From contig OY969694.1 of assembly GCA_963701955.1 (NCBI GenBank), forward strand, positions 1,426,001 through 1,490,000: a DNA stretch of 64,000 bases. Reading direction: 5' to 3'. Under the pieces are notes generated by a model that was given only the letters and a program-made list of their open reading frames with translations, searched no databases and was not told the DNA's origin. The DNA comes from Bog-473 sp963701955 (GTDB lineage Bacteria > Actinomycetota > Acidimicrobiia > Acidimicrobiales > RAAP-2). A program made the translations under genes and the position numbers. Position 1 is the first letter of the stretch. Each line of letters opens with the position of its first letter. This document shows positions 1 through 9,557 of the stretch, piece after piece.

Positions 1-137
1 TGGTCGATCACGTGGTGATGTACGTGGGCTCAGGCCCCTACGGAACCGACACCGTCATTCAGGCCCCGTTCACCGGCGCAACGGTGTCGTACTCGCCGAT
101 CTTCACCGAGGGCCTGATCGGGGCCGCCCGCCCCTGA
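1..137 (+). CDS. NlpC/P60 family protein, C-terminal end (partial)
   Basis: The frame starting at base 3 encodes 44 residues and stops at 135-137; the start lies before the window. The visible end, DHVVMYVGSG followed by IQAPFTGATV, matches the last third of an NlpC/P60 cysteine peptidase domain, where the His of HVxMYVG is the catalytic base and the Q/HAP stretch follows. Such proteins are secreted and cut peptidoglycan stem peptides. The catalytic Cys and any signal peptide are outside the window, so substrate and activity cannot be judged. Confidence 0.7.
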   Translation, partial: VDHVVMYVGSGPYGTDTVIQAPFTGATVSYSPIFTEGLIGAARP

Positions 138-216
138 CACGACACCGCGACCTGCCTGCGTGGTTGGGCAAAGGCGGGGACTCGCGACACGAGGGTGGGC
201 CGCGTCGGTGGGTCGG

Positions 217-222
217 TACGAT
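217..222 (+). promoter_or_regulatory. -10 element (TACGAT) for the acyltransferase
   Basis: TACGAT fits the actinobacterial TANNNT -10 pattern and ends 6 bases before the GTG at 229. This would give a leaderless transcript and is the reason for choosing that start. No convincing -35 was seen. Confidence 0.45.
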
Positions 223-228
223 GGTTTC

Positions 229-1110
229 GTGACCGGTTCCCGCCAGATGGTCGGGGAGCAACGGCCCTCGACCGCAGTCGTGCCGATTCGCACCGTGGCG
301 TCCGACACCGACCCTCCAGAGGCAGATCGCCTGTCCGACGTGGACGAGTGGGGGCGATCGGAGCGAACTCGAACCCTTGCCCGCGCCCTCTACCAACCGG
401 TCTACGCCAAGTGGTTCCGGGCCGAATGGGAAGGCCTCGAGAAGATTCCGACCCAGGGCGGCGCCCTTCTCGTCGCCAATCATGCCGGCGCCATTCCCTC
501 CGATGCTCCGGTGATCATGCACGGGATCGAGAAGGAACTGGGCCGACCGGTCTACGGCTTGGCCGACGCGTTCTTCCGCACCGTTCCGGTGGTGGGGACC
601 CTCTGGGCCCGCGCCGGAGGAGTGTCCGCCCGCCCCGCCAACGCGTACCGGTTGCTCAAGGAACAGCACCAGTTGGCGCTCGTCTTCCCCGAGGGGACGA
701 AGGGACCGTCCAAGTCCTACTCCGAGCGCTATCAACTTCGACGATTCGGCCGGGGAGGCTTCGTCGAGATCGCGATGCGGGCCGGGGTACCGGTCGTGCC
801 AATCGCGGTGGTGGGATCCGAGGAAACCATGCCCGTGCTGATGCGAGTGCCCGCTCTCGCCCGGGTCCTGGGGCTTCCTTACTTCCCAGTCACGGCGAAC
901 CTGCTGGTCCTCGGTCCGCTGGGTGCCGCGGTGCCCTTTCCCGCCAAGTTCAGGCTTCGCGTGCTCGACCCGATCCACTTCTCGGTCCCCGCCGATCAGG
1001 AGCGCTATTCGAAGAGTCGGATCATGGAGGAGTCAGAGCACGTGCGCGCGCAGTTGCAGGAGGCCGTGTACGACCTTCTGCGCAATCGCCGAAGCGTGTG
1101 GTTCGGCTGA
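229..1110 (+). CDS. Lysophospholipid acyltransferase family protein (PlsC-like)
   Basis: A 293-residue protein that probably transfers an acyl chain to a lysophospholipid or similar acceptor at the inner face of the membrane. The acyltransferase motifs are visible: ANHAGAIPSDAP near residue 78 (block with the catalytic His) and VFPEGTKGP near residue 155 (glycerol-phosphate binding block). This variant with a longer gap between His and Asp is common in actinobacterial PlsC-like proteins. The GTG at 229 is preferred over the upstream ATG at 160 because of the -10 hexamer six bases before it and because the 160-228 stretch does not look coding. The epimerase gene follows after 7 bases, so the two are probably cotranscribed. 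The exact acceptor cannot be inferred. Confidence 0.8.
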   Translation: MTGSRQMVGEQRPSTAVVPIRTVASDTDPPEADRLSDVDEWGRSERTRTLARALYQPVYAKWFRAEWEGLEKIPTQGGALLVANHAGAIPSDAPVIMHGIEKELGRPVYGLADAFFRTVPVVGTLWARAGGVSARPANAYRLLKEQHQLALVFPEGTKGPSKSYSERYQLRRFGRGGFVEIAMRAGVPVVPIAVVGSEETMPVLMRVPALARVLGLPYFPVTANLLVLGPLGAAVPFPAKFRLRVLDPIHFSVPADQERYSKSRIMEESEHVRAQLQEAVYDLLRNRRSVWFG

Positions 1111-1117
1111 GCGCGCC

Positions 1118-2164
1118 ATGAGCCGACGGATCCTGGTGACCGGTGCCGACACCTTCTGGGGCGGACGGATGGTGCAGGCGCTCGAATCAGAACCCGGGAT
1201 GGACGTGATCGTCGGCCTGGGCACCAGGGCTCCGTCGGTGCGCTTCGAACGGGCCGAGTTCGTGCGGGCCGACCAGAACTACGCGATCTTGAACCGCCTT
1301 GTGAAGGCCACCCAGGTCGACACCATTCTCCACACCTTCATGATCACGAACTCGGCCGCCGTGCCACGGCGCGCCATGCACGAGATCAACGTGATCGGAA
1401 CCATGAACCTGTTGGCCGCAGCGGGTGCAGCCGAATCATCGGTGAAGCACATCGTCGTCAAGTCGTCAACGTTGGTCTACGGATCCTCCGCCGGGGACCC
1501 CAACACGTTCCACGAGGACGCCTCCCGCACGAGTCCGGCGAAGAACGCCGTGGAGCGCGCGCTCGTGGAGGCCGAGAGCCTGGTGCGGGACTTCTCCGAG
1601 GACAACCCCGCCACCCGGGTCACGGTCCTGCGGTTCGCCAACGTCCTGGGGACCAACCTGACCACACCGATCAGCCGACTGCTGGCGCGTCCGGTCTGCC
1701 CCGTCGTGCTCGGATTCGACCCGCTGCTCCAGTTCGTCGAAGAGGGCGACGTCGTGCGAGCTCTCATGCACGCAACCCGGGGAAGCATCCCGGGGCTCTA
1801 CAACGTGGCCGGAGAGGGACGGTTGACCTGGAGCGAGGTGGCCACGATGTGCGGCACCCGGTTGGTGCCGATCTCGCCCTTCAGCCCGTTCGGGGTTCGG
1901 CCGCTGGCTCGGCTGTTCGGCGTCCCCGAGGAGCTCGAGGATCTGCTGCGCTACGGCCGGGGCGTCGACACCCGCCGCTTTGCGACGACCGGGTTCTCCT
2001 ACGATGCGACGAGCGCCGGGGCCGTTCGGTCCTTCATCAGGGCCTCGCGCGTTCGCCGCCAGGCGGGCCGGGTTCCCATCTCGTACACGTACGAGCACGA
2101 CGTCGAGCAGTTCTTCCGCCACTCTCCGTCGGTGATCAACCCACCTTCACCCGAGTTTCACTGA
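1118..2164 (+). CDS. NAD-dependent epimerase/dehydratase family protein
   Basis: A 348-residue extended short-chain dehydrogenase. The N-terminus (RILVTGADTFWGG) has the GxxxxxG Rossmann motif. Unlike classical sugar epimerases, the YxxxK catalytic pair is not obvious; the segment VKSSTLVYGSS carries a Tyr at the Ser/Tyr position and the expected Lys is not clearly placed, so it may be an atypical or non-catalytic member. It lies 7 bases after the acyltransferase gene. This pairing in actinobacteria suggests a role in lipid or envelope metabolism, but the substrate is unknown. The ATG at 1118 begins exactly at the Rossmann strand. The gene converges with, and overlaps by 7 bases, the GNAT gene on the other strand. 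Confidence 0.8.
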   Translation: MSRRILVTGADTFWGGRMVQALESEPGMDVIVGLGTRAPSVRFERAEFVRADQNYAILNRLVKATQVDTILHTFMITNSAAVPRRAMHEINVIGTMNLLAAAGAAESSVKHIVVKSSTLVYGSSAGDPNTFHEDASRTSPAKNAVERALVEAESLVRDFSEDNPATRVTVLRFANVLGTNLTTPISRLLARPVCPVVLGFDPLLQFVEEGDVVRALMHATRGSIPGLYNVAGEGRLTWSEVATMCGTRLVPISPFSPFGVRPLARLFGVPEELEDLLRYGRGVDTRRFATTGFSYDATSAGAVRSFIRASRVRRQAGRVPISYTYEHDVEQFFRHSPSVINPPSPEFH

Positions 2165-2778
2165 AAGAGCCACTCCGCGACGAGGGTCTGCTGTCGCGCT
2201 GCCCACTCCTCGGCGGTGACGGCGTAGCGCACGTGGTCCTCCCAGACGCCGTCGATCTCGAGAAACCGCTGCGCGGTCCCCTCCTCACGGATCCCGAGCT
2301 TCTCCACCACCCGGCGACTGGCGTGGTTCCGAGGGATGATGGAGATCTCGACGCGATGCAACGAGATCGCCTCGAAGGCGAATTGCAGCGTGACCACGAC
2401 TGCTTCGGGAACGAGCCCTCGGCCGGCCAAGGCCTCGTCGATCCAGTACCCGATGAACCCGCTCTGGAACGGCCCGCGCTGGATGGACGACAGCGTGACC
2501 TCGCCGGCGAACCGCTCCCCCACGAAGATCCCGAATCCGTAGCCCGTGCCGAGGTGGCGCTCCCGTTCCCGGATTCCGCAACGGGCGGCAAAACTGGGAC
2601 GGTCCTCGGAGGGCATTGGTGCCCCCTTGGGGCGGGGCTCCCAGCGGAGCAGCCACTCGGCGCACCGGGTACGGACCTCGTGCCACGCCGGGAAGTCGTC
2701 CTCGGTGAGCGAGCGCAGGACCACACGCTTCCCGCGCAGCTCCAGCGGTGCGTGACGCAGCGTCCGGGCGGCACTCAC
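2158..2778 (-). CDS. GNAT family N-acetyltransferase (RimJ/RimL-like)
   Basis: A 206-residue GNAT protein predicted to transfer acetyl from acetyl-CoA to an amine, possibly a protein N-terminus. It begins with LRGKRVVLRSLTEDDFPAW, the beta-1/alpha-1 signature of the RimJ/RimL group, and carries GYWIDEALAGRGLVPEA, where the acetyl-CoA binding loop normally reads R/QGxGxA. The GTG at 2778 overlaps the stop of the upstream aminotransferase (GTGA), so the two genes are translationally coupled. The acceptor is unknown. Confidence 0.85.
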   Translation of the reverse strand: MSAARTLRHAPLELRGKRVVLRSLTEDDFPAWHEVRTRCAEWLLRWEPRPKGAPMPSEDRPSFAARCGIRERERHLGTGYGFGIFVGERFAGEVTLSSIQRGPFQSGFIGYWIDEALAGRGLVPEAVVVTLQFAFEAISLHRVEISIIPRNHASRRVVEKLGIREEGTAQRFLEIDGVWEDHVRYAVTAEEWAARQQTLVAEWLFQ

Positions 2779-3863
2779 CGGCCCAGCACCTCCGCGAGGG
2801 CGCCCAGGAGCGTGATCACGTTCCGCCGTCGCGCCACGTGGCCCATGCACCCGATGCGCCACACCCGACCAGCCAGCTGGCCGGCTCCTGCGCCGATCTC
2901 GATCCCGTAGGAGTCGAGGAGCCTGCGCCGAACGGCCGCCTCGTCCACCCCCTCAGGCACGCGCACCGTCGTCAGCTGCGGGAGCCGATATGGCTCCGTG
3001 ACGAGTAGCTCCAGTCCGAGATCCACCAACCCGGCCTGAAGGGCCCTGCCGCACTCGGCGTGCCGATGCAACACCGGCTCGAGGCCCTCCTCGAGCACGG
3101 CGCCCAGTCCGGCGTGCAGTGCACCGATCATGGTCACGGGCGCGGTGTGGTGGTAGACGCGACCCGCTCCGGCACCCTCGTTGACATAGTTCGCCAGGAG
3201 CCCAAGGTCGAGATACCAGCTCGAGGGCCGCTCGACCCGACGCGCCAGCGCCCGTTCCGAGACGGTGAAGGGGGACAGCCCCGGCGGGACGCCGAGGCAC
3301 TTCTGGGTGCCGCTGTAGGCGAGGTCGACGGACCACCCGTCCACGTCGACCTCGATGCCGGCCAGGGACGTGACCATGTCGACCAACAAGAGCGCGTCCC
3401 CCTTCCCCCTTCCAAGTGCCTCGACATCGTTGCGCACGCCCGTCGAGGTCTCCGCGTGAACCACGGCGATGATCGCCGGAGACGGGTGCGCCGTCAACAG
3501 CTGCTCCGGGTCGAGGGGCTCCCCCCAGGTCGCGTCCACCCGGACCACGTCCGCGCCGTGCCGTGCCGCGACGTCACACATGCGCTCTCCAAAGACTCCG
3601 TTCACCCCGATGACCACGGGGTCGCCCGGGCGCACGAAGTTCACGAACGACGCCTCCATCCCGGCTGACCCGGTCCCACTGAGTGGGAGGGTCAGCGCGT
3701 TCGAGGTGCTGTACACACGCCGCAGGCGGTCGTTGGTCTCGTCGAGGAGACCCAGGAACTCCGGGTCGAGGTGGCCGAGCACCGGCGCGCCCAACGCCAT
3801 GGTGACGGCGGGATACGGGTTGGACGGTCCCGGTCCCATGAGTAGACGTTCTGAGATCCCCAC
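2775..3863 (-). CDS. Class V aminotransferase (alanine-glyoxylate / serine-pyruvate type)
   Basis: A 362-residue PLP enzyme of fold type I. MGPGPSNPYPAV near the start, the TGSAGMEASFVN phosphate-binding stretch, DMVTSLAGIEVDVD (PLP-ring Asp) and YSGTQKCLGVPPG with the PLP-binding Lys are all in the order expected for alanine-glyoxylate or serine-glyoxylate aminotransferases. It probably moves an amino group from alanine or serine to glyoxylate. The start is the GTG at 3863, just before the conserved N-terminus; the next gene (GNAT) overlaps its stop by four bases. The glycan island begins about 80 bases upstream on the opposite strand, so this gene marks its border. Confidence 0.88.
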   Translation of the reverse strand: MGISERLLMGPGPSNPYPAVTMALGAPVLGHLDPEFLGLLDETNDRLRRVYSTSNALTLPLSGTGSAGMEASFVNFVRPGDPVVIGVNGVFGERMCDVAARHGADVVRVDATWGEPLDPEQLLTAHPSPAIIAVVHAETSTGVRNDVEALGRGKGDALLLVDMVTSLAGIEVDVDGWSVDLAYSGTQKCLGVPPGLSPFTVSERALARRVERPSSWYLDLGLLANYVNEGAGAGRVYHHTAPVTMIGALHAGLGAVLEEGLEPVLHRHAECGRALQAGLVDLGLELLVTEPYRLPQLTTVRVPEGVDEAAVRRRLLDSYGIEIGAGAGQLAGRVWRIGCMGHVARRRNVITLLGALAEVLGR

Positions 3864-3929
3864 GGGCGAATCGTGGCAGGTCGCCGATTGTCGGCGCCAA
3901 CGCGCCGTTCCAGTCCCACCAGCATTCAG

Positions 3930-3935
3930 TAGATT
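3930..3935 (+). promoter_or_regulatory. -10 element (TAGATT) at the left edge of the glycan island
   Basis: TAGATT ends six bases before the GTG at 3942 and lies between divergent genes. It supports a leaderless start for the first glycosyltransferase of the island. Confidence 0.45.
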
Positions 3936-3941
3936 TCCTGC

Positions 3942-5688
3942 GTGGAACGGGTGCTGTTCGCGCAGAGAGAGCTTCCCCCGCTTGGCCCAGACGTCTCGCA
4001 GGAAGCGTCCCGCTACAGCTCCTGGGCCCGAGACAGCGAGAAGCAGCGGATCGGGTCCGACAGTCACCGTGAGCCTCGGCACCGGGCGAATCCGCTGCAC
4101 CTGGTGATGCCGACTGCTCAGGCTTCGGACTCTTCGCTCCGCTTGACGCTCCAAGGGCTGTGCGCCCAGACAAGTGCTCGGTGGAGATTGGTCATGGTCT
4201 GTGACGACACCAGGATCCCCGAGATGCGCAACATCGTTCGCCTGGTCATGAAGCGCCGACACCGTCACCGCGTCCACGTCGTGGGCGTCGGCACCGGAGC
4301 CTCGCCCGCGGCGGACCAGATGTGGGGAGGGAATTGCTTCAGCGCCGGGGCCCCGATCGCGCTCCTCTTCCCGGGAGACGTCTGGGCGCCTGATGCAGTG
4401 TTCCAATTGTCTGCCGCAATGAGCGACGGGACCGTCGTCTACGCCGACGAGGACTCGCCTCAACGAACGTGCGCGAATACGTCCAACCTCGCTTGAAACC
4501 GGCCGTCTCCCCCGAATACCTACTCCACGCCGCGTATGTCGGACGTCCTCTGGCTCTTGCATCCGACGTGGTGGCAGCGACTTCCCAAAGGATCGGCCGG
4601 CACTCCGGCTACCCGAGAACACGACCTGGCACTCCGCGCTTGCGAGATCGCCCGATTCGTCCGCCATATCCCGGAAGTCCTTTGTCACCGCCGCATCCCC
4701 CAGACCCCGATGCCCACTCAGACTGCCCGAGCCAGGCAGCAGTGACTCCGCACTCGAGCGTCGTGGAGAGCATGCCGTGACCCTTCCTGGAGTCGCTCCA
4801 GGCACGGTCCGGATCCGCCGCACTCCACGGATCGGGAACGACGGCCTGCGTCATCATCCCATTCCGGGATGAACCTCGACTTCTTCGGGCCTGCTTCGAA
4901 TCGATTGAGCAGACCTCCGCAGAGGTTACTCCTGAGTACCTTCTGGTCGATAACGGCTCCGATCAGCCTGAGACGATCACGCTTCTCGAACGGCTCGCCT
5001 CTCGTCAGAACGTGCGAGTGCTCAGAGATGATCGCCCCTTCAACTGGGCGATATTGAACAATGCGGCGGCCGGGGAAGCAACCAGTGACGTCCTGGTGTT
5101 CTTGAACAACGACATCGAAGCCCTGACCCCGGGATGGCTGGACATCATCTGCGGTCAGGTGCAGCGATCCGACGTTGGCGTGGTTGGAGCGAGGCTTCTC
5201 TACCCCGACCACCGAGTCCAACACTGTGGGGTCGTTCTGGGTCTGGGCGGAGCCGCAGGCCATCTCTTCGTGGGACTCGGAGAGGGAGAACCTGGGTACC
5301 TTTCGATGGCGGTCACCACACGCGAGTGCTGCGCCGTGACAGGTGCATGCCTCGCCACGCGCCGAACGGTCTTCGAGCACCTCGGAGGATTCGACGAGTC
5401 ACTCGGAGTGGACCTGAACGACATTGACTACTGCCTACGCGCGGGCAGTCAGGACTGCGCGTCCTGTACGAGTCGACGGCTGAGCTCTTACACCATGAGT
5501 CTCCGAGCCGTGGTGGTGCAGGAGGCGTTGAAGACATCGTCCGCTTCATCGATCGGTGGAAAGGATCGATCCTTGCCGGTGATCGGTATCTCAATCCCAA
5601 TCTCACCCGGTTAGACTCTTCGTGCGGGCTGCGACAACCGGGCGAGGAAGATTGGTGGATCCGCTGGAACGAAGGTCTGACCAGTTAA
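3942..5688 (+). CDS. Tandem-domain GT2 glycosyltransferase (frameshifted)
   Basis: Two GT2 (GT-A fold) domains can be followed through several frames. Domain 1 starts at 3942, with LHLVMPTAQASDSSLRLTL, ALLFPGDVW and VVYADEDS; the last two sit where GT2 enzymes bind the nucleotide and metal. Its end continues in other frames to about 4745 (EHDLALRACE, HIPEVLCHRR). Domain 2 runs from about 4781 with VIIPFRDEPRLLRACFESIE, LVFLNNDIEALTPGW and VGARLLYPDHRVQHCG. A final frame change near 5450 leads to ESTAELLHHESPSRGG and ...YLNPNLTRLDS, stopping at TAA 5686-5688. The architecture equals that of the gene at 16.3-18.2 kb. Such enzymes add successive sugars to surface polysaccharides. At least four one-base breaks are needed; sequence error is more likely than decay because every expected block is present. 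Confidence 0.75.
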
Positions 5689-5701
5689 CACGGGTCGAGA
5701 C

Positions 5702-6070
5702 ATGATCGAACCACCTGCGATGTTCCAGCGTCCCTCGGATCCTCTTCCACCGTTGCCACCGCTGCGGGCAAGCGACGAGATCGCTCGGTTGCATCGTCAA
5801 TGGGCCCGGATCCATGCACCATCGGTCGCCAAACCGACATTTGCACAGCGCTTGCGGAGCAAGCTTCGGTCCATCCGCTCCCGTATCGTGACCGGGGCCG
5901 ACCATCGACTCCTCGGTGATCTGGTGCGAGCTGTCGATGCCGTTGCCGCACGTTGCGACGAACTCTCAGAGCGGGCCGTCAACTGCGAGATCGTCGTTGA
6001 TGACCTGGCACGGATTCTCGGGGAAGAGGTGACCCGCCTCCGCGGCTGCCGTCGGGGAGAGGACGTCTGA
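5702..6070 (+). CDS. Small glycan-cluster protein of unknown function
   Basis: A 122-residue protein rich in Arg, Asp and Glu with no signal peptide. The N-terminal part is Pro-rich (PLPPLPPLRAS); the C-terminal half, beginning LVRAVDAVAARCDELS, looks like an amphipathic helix or short coiled coil. Its position between two glycosyltransferase genes, 13 bases after the tandem GT2 gene, resembles the small helical proteins that accompany O-antigen-type glycosyltransferases and methyltransferases in actinobacteria. No function can be assigned from sequence. Confidence 0.5.
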   Translation: MIEPPAMFQRPSDPLPPLPPLRASDEIARLHRQWARIHAPSVAKPTFAQRLRSKLRSIRSRIVTGADHRLLGDLVRAVDAVAARCDELSERAVNCEIVVDDLARILGEEVTRLRGCRRGEDV

Positions 6071-6100
6071 AGGATCCACTGGGTCATCATCACGCCGCGC

Positions 6101-7091
6101 ATGACGCCACGCGCCGCAGGACCAGTCATTGTGATCCTGAGCACGTTATGGCAAAAACCGGAAACAGAGCTTTCGTTTGTCACTCGTGCCGTTGCGGGTG
6201 CAGCATCGCGAACTCGCACGGTCAGCGTGATCACGCCCAGGCCACCGGGGTCCATTGAGGCCGACGGTGCGTTCGACCTACTCGGCATCGGCGAAGGGCC
6301 GAACGGTGCATGGCCCGACGTCTCACGGGCCTGGTGGGCGCGCCCCCTGACCCCGGTTCTGTCTGGGTTCTCGACGAACGGAACGAACAGGCACGCGGAC
6401 TGCTCACCCACTTCGGAGAGCAATGTTCGGCGTTTTCCATTTGAGCCGTTGGCTGCAGATACTGGCAATACCCTGCCCGCGTTGCCCTTTACATCGGGGC
6501 CGACAAACGGGCTCGCCGAGGTGCTGGGCATGTACGTACCCATCAATCCATTGGCGGCCCGACACCGCCATGCTGGTCTCGGGTTCACCGGTTACATCCT
6601 TGTGCTGACGGATCGACCATCCAATCCGCAGGTCACCCCGCCCACCGAGGCCGTGGCGTGGCTCACGTTCGCGATTCCATCAGCGCTATGTCGTGGTAAT
6701 CGAAGGTGGCTCTGCCGCTGTCTGGAAGGGACACGCGATCAGAGGTGTCATCGGGGTCGACACCCGGATCGACTTGTGGAGGCTGATGGCCCACGCACAC
6801 ATGACCATCGACCTTGCGCCCGGTCACATCGTTGCTCGAGAATGTGTCGAGTCGCTCCGGTTCGGAACGCCGATCGTTGTACCAGACGCCTCCATCAGTG
6901 CAGCCCACGCTCGTGCGGGAGGCGGTGTCACGTTCTCGGACGTCCCGGAGCTCTTGGAGGGGGTGGAGCTACTGATGGGTGAGGCAGAGCGGGGCCTGTT
7001 CTCGCGCCGAGGTGCCGACTACGCCAACTCGACCTACGGGGACGCCCCACGCTTCGTTGCGAGCATCACAAAGGCCCTGGTTCCCTCGTAA
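6101..7091 (+). CDS. Glycosyltransferase, GT4-like (frameshifted)
   Basis: Three frames make up one protein. The N-terminal part (from ATG 6101) contains IVILSTLWQKPETELSF and then VWVLDERNEQARGLLTHFG in a second frame. The middle part contains LAEVLGMYVPINPLAARHRH and FTGYILVLTD. The last frame, from about 6670, has RYVVVIEGGSAAVWKGHAIR and then ARECVESLRFGTPIVVPDAS, where GT4 enzymes carry the E-x7-E donor-sugar motif; here ARECVESLRFGTP fills that place. It then ends at 7091. It probably uses a nucleotide sugar in surface glycan assembly. The breaks lie near 6340-6420 and 6660-6690. Confidence 0.6.
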
Positions 7092-7238
7092 CAGGAGCGC
7101 GCAATCACGCTGGGCGGTGGATGCGACTCCGGAGCAATTTCGGCAACACCCGCGCAAGCCCTGACCCGGATGTAGTTCGAACCGCTGGCAAGAGCGCTGC
7201 AGTAGGGAATGCCGCATGGCATGCGGGTAGGAAACCCA
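7092..7238. other. Gap between glycosyltransferase and repeat-protein remnant
   Basis: No gene is supported here. It separates the plus-strand glycosyltransferases from the minus-strand genes of the island, so both transcription units end in it. No clear hairpin terminator was recognised. Confidence 0.4.
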
Positions 7239-8216
7239 CTACCCCACGCACCTCCGACGAACCATCACGGGGTACCCCCAGCGATAATAATCCCGCTCCC
7301 GTGATGACCCCGGCGGCCCGAGATCGCATACACGGGACGGCCCAGGGGCGTCAGCCGCCGGAGGGCAAATCCAATCACCGACACGGAGTCGCCGACAGGA
7401 GGTGTGGACCCGATGTGTTGGATTCTGCCCCCGCCCGGCACGCCCCAGGCCTCGACACTGTGGCCGCGTGTCCCGCAGCAGCAGAGCTTGCGCCAGGCCT
7501 CCAGAGCCATCCGACAACTGAACTTCCACTGCCCAGTCCGGAACCGTATTCGGCGCGGTAAAAGGGCTCCGAATGGGCAACGCTGGTTCAAGGTAACCGA
7601 GGACCAGACACTGGGTCATGCCGCCCGATGGGCGCTCCTCGCGACAGGTCGTCACCAGGGACCCTTCCGGCTCGTCTGTGGGACAAGAGAGGAGCGGAAC
7701 GGTTCCGGGGTTCTGCTCTGGGCGGGAGCCGTGCCACAATGCGGCGCGGCGGAACACCTGTGACTCAAGGTGTGACGGTCGTTGACGTACGAGAAAACCC
7801 CTCTCGCTCCATCTCCCAGAGGTCGACGTAGCCTTCACCTGACGCGGTGGGCACCCACGCCGAACCGAGGGTGCCCTCAAAAGCAAGATCCGACGCTCGA
7901 GCGATGCATCGCTCCCGAGAGAGAGGAACCAGGCTCCTCTCGCCGTATCCCGCCACCGATAGAGCGGTGCACGGGTTGGATCCGGCCTCCATGCGAATCC
8001 GACCACACCCTCGGGGGTATACCCATCCGCGGCCACGCTCCGCCACGAGATCGCGAGCCGGTGGCCGAAGTCGCCCTCAGGTGGGTCGACATCCTCCTCA
8101 GGCGCACAAGGGGTACCGCCTCCCGGCTCGTCGGCTGGAGCCAGCCAACGACGCCCAGGGCTATCGGTTCGACGGTCGCAGAATCCAGCTCCAACTGACT
8201 GATCGAGCCAATTCAA
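7239..8216 (-). CDS. Fragment of a tandem-repeat protein, DUF5648-like (frameshifted)
   Basis: Several frames on the minus strand show repeating units of roughly 45 residues. Examples are GYTPEGVVGFAWRPDPTRAP followed by LYRWRDTARG, ALGVVGWLQPTSREAVPLVR in another frame, FEGTLGSAWVPTASGEGYVD, and PGTVPLLSCPTDEPEGSLVT followed by CLVLGYLEPALP. The alternation of (P)EG-x-x-G(Y/F/W) and VPL(Y/V)R(W/L) resembles the GY-x-x-EG / VPLYRW repeats of DUF5648-type lectin-like domains in secreted proteins. Adjacent units lie in different frames, so at least three one-base breaks are present, or the gene is decaying. It is the last recognisable gene of the minus-strand glycan operon. Confidence 0.4.
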   Translation of the reverse strand: MNWLDQSVGAGFCDRRTDSPGRRWLAPADEPGGGTPCAPEEDVDPPEGDFGHRLAISWRSVAADGYTPEGVVGFAWRPDPTRAPLYRWRDTARGAWFLSLGSDASLERRILLLRAPSVRRGCPPRQVKATSTSGRWSERGFLVRQRPSHLESQVFRRAALWHGSRPEQNPGTVPLLSCPTDEPEGSLVTTCREERPSGGMTQCLVLGYLEPALPIRSPFTAPNTVPDWAVEVQLSDGSGGLAQALLLRDTRPQCRGLGRAGRGQNPTHRVHTSCRRLRVGDWICPPAADAPGPSRVCDLGPPGSSRERDYYRWGYPVMVRRRCVG

Positions 8217-9557
8217 CAGTTCGCGACATCTTGTACCTCGTGCAGCGGCGACAGATCGGCGGACGTTTCGGCCACCTGTGCCACCACCGTCGGAAAGGGG
8301 CGCCGCTGGTCGTCACGCCGACGCACAGGTCAGGCCACAGCTGTACCGGTACCCTCCGCTTCGTAGAGCAATCTCGAACAAAGGCCAACGCCGGGCTGGT
8401 GGGGACCATGTACCCGATTCGCTGCCGGAGTCTGGCTGCGTCGATCCGGTCCGCATTCCACGAAGGCGTCCTTGCCTGTTCCGACTAGCTCCGAGCAGTC
8501 AATCAGCCCGTCGATGTCGACCTCTCCAGACACATCTCGTAAGCAGCGGCGCAGACTGGTACGCCCTGGGAGCGCTTCAGTGGCCAAGTACCCGAGGGCG
8601 ACCTCCCCGGTCTCCGGCGCTCCCTCGGAGAGGACGACGAGACCCTGTGCGTTCGCACGTCGATTCGCGGAGTGATTCCGACGGTGCCCGGAAGGCCTGG
8701 GTCCACACCCAGCCAAGAGGTTCCGACGCTCCCGCTGACTCCTCCGCGGGAGCGAATCCCTCACTCGACTGTCGAAAACATCGAGCCGGGGCTCTCCGCT
8801 TGCATCCACCACCAAGTCGAGGCGCACCGCTCGTGGCGGCATCCAATCAGACCATGCTCGCTGCGTGATCGCCTCGAGCCCATCACGATGAAATCCCGGG
8901 GCCCTGGGAACAAGGCGGAAACCGCCTGAAGGGATGAACAGTCGTCGAGCGACATGATGGCGAAAGGACTGCTCCATGTCGATTCCCCGCTTTGTGAGCT
9001 GTGCAGCTGGCCACCGGCCCGAGGAATCCTCTGCCTGGTTTCCCCCTCGGCACCCAGGCCATGACGAGAAGGTGGGGGTCTTGGCGAGCGGTGCTCCCCC
9101 ACCGTCGCCTCACCCCCCGAGACGACAGCCGATGCATCTCGCGCAGTCAGAAATCCGTGCGTCCAATGATCGTCCGGGCTGATCGATCCGGCGATTTGCT
9201 CAAACCACGACCCGAAGTCCTCGATGTCGATCTCCCCACTCTCCCGCCCAACTCTCGAAAGTCCCTCCGTCCATCACTATCGCAACGACATCGTGATCCT
9301 CGGCCGAGTCACTCGGCTCCATGCGTGCCCATGGTCTGGGCCCCGATGGATCGCGAGCACACGTCGCGGTTTCCCGGGAAGCGAGAAATCGAACGATCCG
9401 TTCAACGAAGGTTTCATTACTGAGAACAGACACGTCGTCACGCCTCAGCAACATCACAACTCCCCCCCGAACTCTCAGCACCGCGACTCGAGCGCACCAG
9501 CTCCGTAGTCATCACACGTTTGTCGGGCGACACTTCCGATCGCCCGCGATTCGGGGA
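8217..9557 (-). other. Unresolved, probably coding region upstream of the repeat fragment
   Basis: No continuous gene can be supported, but short stretches look coding on the minus strand: NETFVERIVRFLASRETATC and HDVVAIVMDG near 9250-9450, DDHWTHGFLTARDASAVVSG near 9150, and VVLSEGAPETGEVALGYLAT near 8600. The last resembles one more unit of the repeat protein. They may be the N-terminal part of that gene or one further glycan gene, broken by several indels. I do not recognise a family. Confidence 0.3.

Noticed and set aside
7239..8216. Calling the region a single intact 325-residue protein
   Set aside because: Repeat units of the same kind appear in the other two minus-strand frames, so the open frame is a patchwork of real and shadow coding.
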